Origin: Weissella bombi
GTDB taxonomy: Bacteria; Bacillota; Bacilli; Lactobacillales; Lactobacillaceae
DNA length: 57,636 nt
Direction: 5' to 3'
Assembly: GCF_900094835.1 (NCBI RefSeq)
Contig: NZ_FMAO01000012.1
Span: 1 to 57,636, forward strand
Below the pieces are notes generated by a model, which worked only from the letters and a program-made list of their open reading frames with translations, searched no databases and was not told where the DNA came from. Shown piece by piece: positions 42,189 to 49,806 of this stretch. Made by a program: the position numbers and the translations under genes. Position 1 is the first letter of the stretch, and each line of letters starts with the position of its first letter.

Positions 42189-43451
42189 TTAAACTTGTAT
42201 CAAGCACACATCATGTGATGATAACGCATAATCAGTCATGTCTACGTCCTGATTATCCCAAATGCTATATCCTTTAGTTGGTACAACAACATCTGGTAAA
42301 TCATTTGGATTAAGTAAAATTTCTTTATCAGAAATATTAAATACTGCAACATATTCATTTTTATCATCAGCAGCATACCAAATAATTTGATTATCATCCC
42401 GATATACTTGGCGCTTCTCTTGAATATAATCATTCATATGCAACAATGTCTGATTTGTTAGTAATTTAGTTGTCCAATCATCCATATCAGTCAATTCACC
42501 ACCCATAATTAGTGGCGATTGACCCAAACACCATAGAGACATCAACATACGTTGTTCACTCTTTGTAAACCGTGATTGTCGATCACCACCTGGTCCATCA
42601 ACTGAACGAATACCAATGTGACCTAATGGCAACATATCAAAGTCTGGCCAATTACCCTGTTTTGATAAAGGCGCCCATTTTTCAGCCCGATCAAACATGT
42701 CTAACAATAGTGACCAATCATCCCAAAAATCATCAGTAACTCGCCACATATTAGCATTGCTTTGTAGTAAGGCACCATCTTCAATCTGTGCTGGCCCGGG
42801 TGACAATGAAAGCACCATATCACGACCACTATGCATAATTGCCCGATGCAAACCTTGAATTTCGGGTCGCCAACTTTTATCGTTATACAACTTAGAACTT
42901 GCAATATCATCGCACTTTACAAAGTCAACACCCCACGATGCATACAATTCCATTAATGAATCATAATAAAGTTGACCTTCAGGAATCGACATATTAACAC
43001 CATACATATCGGCATTCCATGGACAAATATTATTTAACGCAATGTCTCGCGCTGTTTTATTCGTTCCCATAATCGACGTTGCATTTTGTGCTGCCTGTCG
43101 CGGAATACCACGCATAATATGAATACCAAATTTCAATCCCAAACTATGAACATAATCTGCTAATGGCTTAAAGCCTTGTCCATCTTTTGCTGATGGAAAA
43201 CGCTTTTCATCAGGTATTAGTCTCGAATAGTCATCCATCAACAACGGTGTAAAATTATGATAAGTAGATGAATTAGCCGTTGGCTCATACCATTGAATAT
43301 CTACCACAATATATTCCCAACCATATTGTTTTAAATACTTACTCATGAAATCTGCATTTTTTCTAACTTCGTCTTCTGTAACTGAAGCGCCATACGCATC
43401 CCAACTATTCCAACCCTTTGGTGGAACTTTGGCGATATTTTTGTTAATCAT
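42189..43451 (-). CDS. GH27-family glycosidase, candidate beta-L-arabinopyranosidase
   Basis: A 420-residue GH27 enzyme without signal peptide. Visible: PPKGWNSWDAYGASVTEDEV near 10, YIVVDIQWYEPTA near 47, FGIHIMRGIPRQA near 108, GVDFVKCDDIA with the nucleophile Asp181, WRVTDDFWDDW with the likely acid/base Asp241, and GNWPDFDMLPLG near 266. Alpha-galactosidases of GH27 have DDCW where this protein has DIQW (Asp51-Ile52). The same Asp-to-Ile change is reported for the Streptomyces avermitilis beta-L-arabinopyranosidase. The frame runs to 43484, but GGGGG precedes ATG 43451. It is the first gene of an operon with an AraR box, which supports an arabinose-releasing role. Confidence 0.87.
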   Translation of the reverse strand: MINKNIAKVPPKGWNSWDAYGASVTEDEVRKNADFMSKYLKQYGWEYIVVDIQWYEPTANSSTYHNFTPLLMDDYSRLIPDEKRFPSAKDGQGFKPLADYVHSLGLKFGIHIMRGIPRQAAQNATSIMGTNKTARDIALNNICPWNADMYGVNMSIPEGQLYYDSLMELYASWGVDFVKCDDIASSKLYNDKSWRPEIQGLHRAIMHSGRDMVLSLSPGPAQIEDGALLQSNANMWRVTDDFWDDWSLLLDMFDRAEKWAPLSKQGNWPDFDMLPLGHIGIRSVDGPGGDRQSRFTKSEQRMLMSLWCLGQSPLIMGGELTDMDDWTTKLLTNQTLLHMNDYIQEKRQVYRDDNQIIWYAADDKNEYVAVFNISDKEILLNPNDLPDVVVPTKGYSIWDNQDVDMTDYALSSHDVCLIQV

Positions 43452-43493
43452 TTTAACCCCCAAATAACTGAATGACATTCTCAATAATTAATG

Positions 43494-43507
43494 TGTAACC
43501 GCTTACA
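43494..43507 (-). promoter_or_regulatory. cre-like site at the GH27 operon
   Basis: TGTAACCGCTTACA, 13 of 14 matches to the cre consensus, directly after the expected -10 (minus-strand TATATC, complement of 43509-43514). Confidence 0.55.
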
Positions 43508-43523
43508 AGATATAGAATAAGAT

Positions 43524-43539
43524 TTTCGTCCGTACAAAT
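43524..43539. promoter_or_regulatory. AraR box at the GH27 operon promoter
   Basis: TTTCGTCCGTACAAAT matches the AraR operator ATTTGTACGTACAAAT at 13 of 16 positions. It overlaps the candidate -35 TTGTAC (complement of 43532-43537), which is 17 bp from TATATC. Confidence 0.7.
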
Positions 43540-43613
43540 CAAAGATACTTAACACTTTAGTTTTAAATGTTTACCAAATGCATAAATTCGAAACCCTAAA
43601 ACTATTTCATAAC

Positions 43614-43666
43614 AAAAAAAGAGTGGGAGAAGACAATTTAAAAATTGTCTTCTCCCACTCTTAAAA
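43614..43666 (-). terminator. Terminator of the MATE transporter gene
   Basis: GAGTGGGAGAAGACAATTT pairs with AAATTGTCTTCTCCCACTC, a 19-base perfect stem followed by a T run on the minus strand. Confidence 0.85.
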
Positions 43667-43716
43667 AAATGAATTTTATTAACTTGAAATTAAAAATTTC
43701 ATGTATCTTTTATACA

Positions 43717-45057
43717 CTACGCAACACTGTCAGCTTCTTTTAACTTTCTAACCATTGCAAACCAAGCTGGAATTAAGAACAATAATGAACCTAACCATGC
43801 CAATGGGTTAGCTAAGCTGGCCCCAAAGAAACCAAACCATACAACCAATGAGAAGGCAGTGACTGAACGCATAACCATTTCACCCATACCAGCCAAGGTT
43901 GGCGTACGTACATCACCAAGTCCTTGCAATGTATAACGAAGAATGAATAACGTACTCAAAATAAAGTAGAACGGTCCATTAGCCCAGAAAAACTCTTGCG
44001 CCAAATCCATTACTTCGTGCTGACCAGCACCAACGAATAGACTAACCAAATCACGTCCAAAAATAACTTCAATTAAGCCTAAAACAACACTGACACTGAT
44101 TGACATCGTCAATGACTTCTTAACACCGACTAGAATACGACTAAATTTACCCGCACCGTAATTCTGTGCTGTATACGTTGCCATCGCAACCCCAAAGGCC
44201 ATTAACATTGACGTACTAATCTGATCAACCTTTGATGCAGCAGTATTTGCGGCTACCGCATTTGTTCCCAATGTGTTAACAGCTGCTGCCAATGTTACCG
44301 CACCAATTGCAATAATTGATTGTTGGAAGCCCATTGGAACACCTGACTTAAATTGTCGTTTCAAATCACCTTTTCGTAATTTAAAATCTGACCAGCTCAA
44401 TCGTAAGGCATCGGTGAATCTTGAAATATGCCAGTAAGAAAATGCAATCGTTACAAATTGTGCGAAAACAGTAGCCGTTGCTGCGCCTTCAACACCCCAG
44501 TGGAATTTAACAATTAATAGCAATTCAACAGAAATATTAACAACCATTCCAATAATTAGGTAGTAAAGAGGCGCCTTACTATCACCAACAGCACGTAATG
44601 TATTCGCTATGACATTATAGCCCATTGTCATAACTGTACCCGCTAAAATAACGCTAATGAACAATTTAGATTGATCATAAATCGCAGCGGGTGTCTGCAT
44701 AACATGCAATAGCATATCCAAAAATACTAAACTAACGACTGTCAAAATAGCTGACATAATTAATGCGGCAACAATACTAGCCGCATACGCTGCACGGACA
44801 CCTCGATAATCTTGTGCCCCAAATCTTTGTGCCGTTGTTATTGCCATTCCTGATGAAAAACCTTGCACGAACCCCATAACCAAAAACTGAATACTTCCCG
44901 TTGCACCAACCGCTGCCAATGACTGAACACCTAGCGTTTGTCCAACAATCAACGTATCTGAAATGTTATATAGTTGTTGCACCATATTTCCAATCATCAA
45001 TGGAATCGCAAACATTAAAATGACTTTCGTTGGGTTTCCTTTTGTTAAATCTTGCAT
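43717..45057 (-). CDS. MATE-family efflux transporter
   Basis: A 446-residue protein with twelve membrane helices and MATE features: IPLMIGNMVQQLYNISDTLIVGQTLG at the N-terminus, GFVQGFSSGMAITTAQRFGAQD near 58, and a repeated second half (GVPMGFQQSIIAIGAVTLAAAVN, AFGVAMATYTAQNYGAGKF). MATE proteins export drugs or metabolites against Na+ or H+. It sits between two arabinoside modules without an evident link to them. It is monocistronic and divergent from the second AraC-type gene. Confidence 0.92.
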   Translation of the reverse strand: MQDLTKGNPTKVILMFAIPLMIGNMVQQLYNISDTLIVGQTLGVQSLAAVGATGSIQFLVMGFVQGFSSGMAITTAQRFGAQDYRGVRAAYAASIVAALIMSAILTVVSLVFLDMLLHVMQTPAAIYDQSKLFISVILAGTVMTMGYNVIANTLRAVGDSKAPLYYLIIGMVVNISVELLLIVKFHWGVEGAATATVFAQFVTIAFSYWHISRFTDALRLSWSDFKLRKGDLKRQFKSGVPMGFQQSIIAIGAVTLAAAVNTLGTNAVAANTAASKVDQISTSMLMAFGVAMATYTAQNYGAGKFSRILVGVKKSLTMSISVSVVLGLIEVIFGRDLVSLFVGAGQHEVMDLAQEFFWANGPFYFILSTLFILRYTLQGLGDVRTPTLAGMGEMVMRSVTAFSLVVWFGFFGASLANPLAWLGSLLFLIPAWFAMVRKLKEADSVA

Positions 45058-45159
45058 TCGCCCCTCCTTAACTCCTAAAAATTTACATTAAATAACAGTA
45101 TAGAATAATTTATAAACACTTGTCTATTAATAAACTTGACTAGTATTTATAATATTATA

Positions 45160-45173
45160 TGTAAGCGCTTTAT
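45160..45173 (+). promoter_or_regulatory. cre-like site upstream of the second AraC-type regulator
   Basis: TGTAAGCGCTTTAT, 13 of 14 matches to the cre consensus, in the region shared with the MATE gene. Confidence 0.45.
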
Positions 45174-45254
45174 TTATTTAAAATTTCTATTTATACTAGT
45201 ATGTGAATAATTAAATATTAGTAATTTTATACAAGACAGAAAGACATACACATT

Positions 45255-46175
45255 ATGAGCTACGAATTATTAAAATTAAATCAACCAGTTCATTACTACA
45301 AAAGTGGTGAATTTATGTCCACTGATAATTGGCGTCATAGTAAAATTATTAATTATCCGGATTATGAATTAATTTTTTGTTTGCACGGTCCTTTATATTT
45401 AAAAATCGGTATGAAAGAAGTGGTGCTTAACAAAAATGATGTTTGTTTTGTTCCGCCGTCTATTCCAATAGTAGGTACAACATATACCTCAGAACCTGTA
45501 AACTTTTATTGGTTGCATTTTATATCAAATGCCCATCAAACAATAACCGACCATGATGCACAACTCATTATGGATAACACCAAGAAAAAAACTACCAACA
45601 TTATTTTGCCACAAAAATTCAACGTATTAGAGGCTGATGACGCCTTATTACGTATTCATCAAATTCTATCTATTCATAACGATAATCAATTAATTGACGA
45701 ACGCGATTTTTTAATTAGCGCACTCTTAATAAATTTAGAAACTAATTACCTTAAACAATTGGAAAAACAAGATGAACGGCCTGAATTCTATCGTATTGAG
45801 GCAATTAAAGAGTGGATTCGCTCCAACATTTCAAGTGAATTATCGGTTAGTCAAATAGCACAACAATTTAATCTTAATGTTGATTACATGTCCCGCACTT
45901 TTAAGAAAAATACAAGCATGACCATCTCTAGTTATATTAATAATATTAAGATTGATGTTGCGTCGTTACTACTAATCAGAACACCATTAACAGTTAAAGA
46001 AATTGCATATAATTCGTACTTTACAAATGAAAAAACATTTATCCGTTGCTTTAAACGAGTCACTGGTGTCACACCTTCAGAATTCAGAAAGAGTAATGCT
46101 TTAATTCATCACAACAATCCTGATATTGATCCAGCCATCCCTATTCCAAAAAGAATAGTACATTTTCTAAAATAA
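45255..46175 (+). CDS. AraC-family transcriptional regulator, module 2
   Basis: A 306-residue cupin/HTH protein: sensor domain about 20-110 (DYELIFCLHGPLYLKIGMKE, NDVCFVPPSIPIVG) and HTH region about 180-280 (LSVSQIAQQFNLNVDYMSRTFKKN, VKEIAYNSYFTNEKTFIRCFKRVTGVTPSEFR). It is paralogous to the protein at 37676-38599, including a shared NPDI near the C-terminus. It is convergent with the GH127 gene and probably controls the GH127-symporter operon, an inference from location. Confidence 0.9.
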   Translation: MSYELLKLNQPVHYYKSGEFMSTDNWRHSKIINYPDYELIFCLHGPLYLKIGMKEVVLNKNDVCFVPPSIPIVGTTYTSEPVNFYWLHFISNAHQTITDHDAQLIMDNTKKKTTNIILPQKFNVLEADDALLRIHQILSIHNDNQLIDERDFLISALLINLETNYLKQLEKQDERPEFYRIEAIKEWIRSNISSELSVSQIAQQFNLNVDYMSRTFKKNTSMTISSYINNIKIDVASLLLIRTPLTVKEIAYNSYFTNEKTFIRCFKRVTGVTPSEFRKSNALIHHNNPDIDPAIPIPKRIVHFLK

Positions 46176-46194
46176 TACTTATTTCAAATAAGAT

Positions 46195-46238
46195 AAGGTC
46201 TCAAACTTACAAAGCATACAGTAAGTTTGAGACCTTTT
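46195..46238. terminator. Bidirectional terminator, AraC-type gene and GH127 gene
   Basis: AAGGTCTCAAACTTAC pairs with GTAAGTTTGAGACCTT, a 16-base perfect stem between the convergent genes. Confidence 0.9.
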
Positions 46239-46252
46239 AAATGAGTCTTAAT

Positions 46253-48196
46253 CTAATAATTAATCCACGTCATCATTTGACCATCTGATCGATTAGCCCA
46301 TGAATAATATGGCACCATTTTAAATACAACATCACTTTCTTGTTTTATTGTTAGTTCATGATACAAAGCTGATGTATCACTATCAACCTTTTCCTTTTTG
46401 GCTGCTAAATTAATCGTTACGACACCATTTAGCAATTCTGATTCGTACTGAACTTGTGCTTCTTGCTTAGTATCCACACGGTATAACCAAAGTGGTGCTG
46501 AATTATCTTCTTGTTCGGCAGCGTATACTAATGGACCGCGCATAATCGCCGTCTTATCATAATCTGCTCGTACCAAGTTATTACTTTGCATGAATTTAAC
46601 GCTCATATCTAATGTTAATTCAATATGTGTATCACCTGTGATATCTAAGTACACAAACCCATTTTGTGGTGTTAATTCTTGCTGAACATCATTAACTACT
46701 AATGAATAATTAGACATCGACCATCCAGGAATACGAATACCAAATGATGTTGCTGTTTCAACACCTGTAATATCATATTGAATATTACCTTCCCATGGGA
46801 AATTATTTTGTTGTGTAATAACAATACCATTATCAAATTGCGTTTTATTCGCAATAAATTGATGGCTCAAAATTTGATTATCATTAACCGTATATAGGTA
46901 CTTATCAACCGATGTAATTAATCTTGCAAGGTTGGCTGGACAACATGCACACCCAAACCAATCTGCACGATGCGTCAAAATATGACTTTTACCGGGATTA
47001 CCTTGACTAGCTTCTGGATCGGCTTCAAGTGGATTTACATAATAGAAGTGTTTTCCATCTAATGCCATTCCACTAATTGAGCCGTTAAAGAGTTCTTTTT
47101 CAAGCACATCTGCATAAGAACCATTTGCTTCAATGTTCAACATCTGACGAGCAAAAAATGCCATTCCTACGGATGCGCACGTCTCACCATACATCGTATC
47201 ATTAGGTAAATCATAATCATAAGTGAATGCTTCACCTGTAGTTGTTGATCCAATGTTTCCAGTAATATACATACGACGATTAACAATATCATTCCAGAAA
47301 CGATGGCAAGCCTCTAACAAGTCTTGATCATGTGTATAACGTGCCACATATGCCATTCCAGTACATAGATAAACAACTCTTACTGCATGTCCATCCGCCG
47401 TCTGCTGATCTTTAATTGGTTCTGCACTTTGATAATATGTTCGTGGTAAGTCTCTCATACCATCAAGTAATTCGTTATCCCAACCATCTGCTTTATTTTG
47501 ATTATCAAAGAAATCTGGATTTTGACCACGCTGATTTAGGAAGTAATGTGCCAATTCTAAATACTTATCTTCGTTAGTAGTTTCATAAAGCCTTACCAAG
47601 GCTAATTCTACTTCTGGATGACCATCATAACCGTGAATTTTACCATCTTCTAACCCAAAGTTTTCAATCATGCAATCGCCCATACGACGAGCAATTTCTA
47701 AGGCCTTTTCATTACCTGTTGCTTCATAATAACTAACACCTGCTTCAATATAATGACCCATTGAATACAATTCGTGTGATTGCTGTAGACGTTTAAACTT
47801 ACGTTCAGGTGCATCAATTTGGAAAAATGTCGATAGATAACCATCATCATCCTGCGCGTCAGCAATCAAATCAATTAAGCGATCCGTAATTTGCTGTAAA
47901 TCAGGGTTAGGATGATATTCAAAAGAATATGCCACCGCTTCTAACCACTTATAAACGTCAGTATCTTGGAATGGAAAACCATAATGGTGTCCATCCATTT
48001 GTCCTGCCGCAATTTTTAAATTGGCCACTGCATTACTCTTTTGATTTCGACCATCACCTTGTGGATTGATGGAAATATCAATATCCGCTTCGTCGTTCAT
48101 AACATCCCATTGATAGGGCAAGACCTCTTTCACAACAAGTTCTCGATAACGTTTCCAAAATTCTGACGTGATTTCTACATTTTTTACTGATAACAT
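46253..48196 (-). CDS. GH127 beta-L-arabinofuranosidase
   Basis: A 647-residue protein of GH127 length, without signal peptide. All active-site residues of the characterised Bifidobacterium enzyme HypBA1 have counterparts: Glu322 in TTTGEAF, Glu338 and Cys340 in YGETCASVG, and the pair Cys418-Cys419 in GCACCPAN, which bind zinc and include the nucleophile Cys. It should release beta-L-arabinofuranose from arabino-oligosaccharides such as those on hydroxyproline-rich plant glycoproteins. It is the second gene of an operon with a GPH symporter, 26 bases downstream of it. Confidence 0.93.
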   Translation of the reverse strand: MLSVKNVEITSEFWKRYRELVVKEVLPYQWDVMNDEADIDISINPQGDGRNQKSNAVANLKIAAGQMDGHHYGFPFQDTDVYKWLEAVAYSFEYHPNPDLQQITDRLIDLIADAQDDDGYLSTFFQIDAPERKFKRLQQSHELYSMGHYIEAGVSYYEATGNEKALEIARRMGDCMIENFGLEDGKIHGYDGHPEVELALVRLYETTNEDKYLELAHYFLNQRGQNPDFFDNQNKADGWDNELLDGMRDLPRTYYQSAEPIKDQQTADGHAVRVVYLCTGMAYVARYTHDQDLLEACHRFWNDIVNRRMYITGNIGSTTTGEAFTYDYDLPNDTMYGETCASVGMAFFARQMLNIEANGSYADVLEKELFNGSISGMALDGKHFYYVNPLEADPEASQGNPGKSHILTHRADWFGCACCPANLARLITSVDKYLYTVNDNQILSHQFIANKTQFDNGIVITQQNNFPWEGNIQYDITGVETATSFGIRIPGWSMSNYSLVVNDVQQELTPQNGFVYLDITGDTHIELTLDMSVKFMQSNNLVRADYDKTAIMRGPLVYAAEQEDNSAPLWLYRVDTKQEAQVQYESELLNGVVTINLAAKKEKVDSDTSALYHELTIKQESDVVFKMVPYYSWANRSDGQMMTWINY

Positions 48197-48222
48197 TTTT
48201 AGTTCCCCTCTTTTTACAATTT

Positions 48223-49587
48223 TTATGACATCATTTCTGCATGACGCTTATCTAATTCGGCAAGAATATTTGGTTCATTTTTTTCATATTTCAAATAAAA
48301 ACTCATTAAAATAGCCACAACCACATAAATTATTACCGGTAACCAGATAAAGCAAAAATTAATCGATGATAATGCTGTTGTATCCTGTGTTTTATTAGCT
48401 ACAAAGCCTGCGGCAGCCATAATCTTTGACGGAATAAAACTACCAAACCCTGAACCTAATTGGATACAAAAAGCAGAACCAACCGCTGTTAGGAAACCAG
48501 ATGCACGAATGCCAGTCTTCCATTCCCCAAAGTCAACCGTATCTGCCAACATTGCAAACGGCATTGCACAAGCAATTGAAGCCCCAAACGTTCCAATAAT
48601 CCAGGCGGTAATAATCAAGGCTAAATTATCACCAACTATTGCCACCATTACTTGACCAATAGTTCCAATAGCTAATCCAATCATCATAGTTAATGTCTTG
48701 TTTGTATTTTTAACAATAAATGGTATACATACTGTTGCTAGTAACCCTAGAACTCCTACACCATTTAAGATTGATGCTAACTGCTCATTACCAAGATTGT
48801 ATTTTGCATAATATACTGCTATACCATTTCTATCTGATTGTGCAATCCAATAAATCGCAAAAGATATTACCAAAATAAACCACGGCTTATTACCTACAGC
48901 GGCTTTTACACTATCTTTAAAAGGGATGGGTTTTGTTACAGCAACCGTTTTTTCCTTCAAATGCGTAAACGCATATAAAAACATGCCTACAGCAACTATA
49001 CCGAATAAGGCAGTTGTCCACATAAAACCAACTTTGTCATTTCCCTTTCCAAAAAAGGCAATGAATGATAATGCAAAACTACTAGTAATAAAAGCCCCAA
49101 TTTGACCACCACACATTCGCCAAGTATTAGCACTAATTCTTTCCTTCGGATTAGTCGTCAGACTAGGTAGTATCGCAGTTATTGGTGTTTGTACCCCCGT
49201 ATAGATAACTCCAGCAGCCAAAATATATGTAACTGCAGCGTAAATCATTTTTGCATTACCGTGTAGATTTGGCGCAGTAAAAGCCAAAAACACCGATAGC
49301 GCAAATGGAATTGCTAGCCAAAGAAAATATGGTCGACTTTGTCCCCATCTTGTATGTGTATGATCAACAATTGATCCCCAAATTGGTGCACTAATCGCAT
49401 CAACTATTCGAGCAATTAATAAAATTGTTCCTGATGCGGCAACAGAGATTTGAAAAACATCTGTATAGAAGTACAGAATATAAGTTGTAATTGTAACATA
49501 AAGTAAATTACCCGCCATATCAGTGAAGGTATAACCTAACTTTTCAGACGTAGACAATTTTTCATTAGCTTTAGATAATGTATCCAT
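48223..49587 (-). CDS. GPH-family glycoside:cation symporter, module 2
   Basis: About 454 residues with twelve membrane helices and GPH motifs (STSEKLGYTFTDMAGNLLYV, ARIVDAISAPIWGSIVDHTHTRWGQSRPY, TVDFGEWKTGIRASGFL). The frame begins at 49602, but ATG 49587 has GAGAGGG at the right distance. It is the first gene of the operon with the GH127 enzyme and probably imports beta-L-arabinooligosaccharides. It is a paralogue of the symporter of module 1 (40822-42171). Confidence 0.9.
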   Translation of the reverse strand: MDTLSKANEKLSTSEKLGYTFTDMAGNLLYVTITTYILYFYTDVFQISVAASGTILLIARIVDAISAPIWGSIVDHTHTRWGQSRPYFLWLAIPFALSVFLAFTAPNLHGNAKMIYAAVTYILAAGVIYTGVQTPITAILPSLTTNPKERISANTWRMCGGQIGAFITSSFALSFIAFFGKGNDKVGFMWTTALFGIVAVGMFLYAFTHLKEKTVAVTKPIPFKDSVKAAVGNKPWFILVISFAIYWIAQSDRNGIAVYYAKYNLGNEQLASILNGVGVLGLLATVCIPFIVKNTNKTLTMMIGLAIGTIGQVMVAIVGDNLALIITAWIIGTFGASIACAMPFAMLADTVDFGEWKTGIRASGFLTAVGSAFCIQLGSGFGSFIPSKIMAAAGFVANKTQDTTALSSINFCFIWLPVIIYVVVAILMSFYLKYEKNEPNILAELDKRHAEMMS

Positions 49588-49632
49588 TATGTTCCCTCTC
49601 ATTAAATTAATATCTTTTAAAGCATTATTTTA

Positions 49633-49646
49633 AAAAGAATTCTTTT
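49633..49646. promoter_or_regulatory. Palindrome upstream of the GH127 operon
   Basis: AAAAGAATTCTTTT, a perfect 14-base palindrome about 45 bases before the symporter start; a candidate operator. Confidence 0.3.
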
Positions 49647-49669
49647 AAGCTATCGATAACACTTTAAAT

Positions 49670-49683
49670 TGTAACCGCTTTCA
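49670..49683 (-). promoter_or_regulatory. cre-like site at the GH127 operon
   Basis: TGTAACCGCTTTCA, 13 of 14 matches to the cre consensus, about 85 bases before the symporter start. Confidence 0.5.
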
Positions 49684-49745
49684 ACGAATCAAAAAAGGGA
49701 CATTATACTACCTAAAGTAACCAAAAACGACTCTTTATCCATAAT

Positions 49746-49789
49746 AAAAAACATCAAATTTACCAAAATACAGATAAACTTGATGTTTT
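49746..49789 (-). terminator. Terminator of the ABC-F gene
   Basis: AACATCAAGTTTATC pairs imperfectly with GTAAATTTGATGTT, followed by a T run on the minus strand, 17 bases after the stop. Confidence 0.75.
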
Positions 49790-49806
49790 AAAATACCTAT
49801 TAATTT

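Noticed and set aside
43717-45057. MATE transporter as a sugar exporter of the arabinoside system
   Set aside because: It has its own terminator and no AraR box, and the family does not usually move sugars; location alone is not enough.
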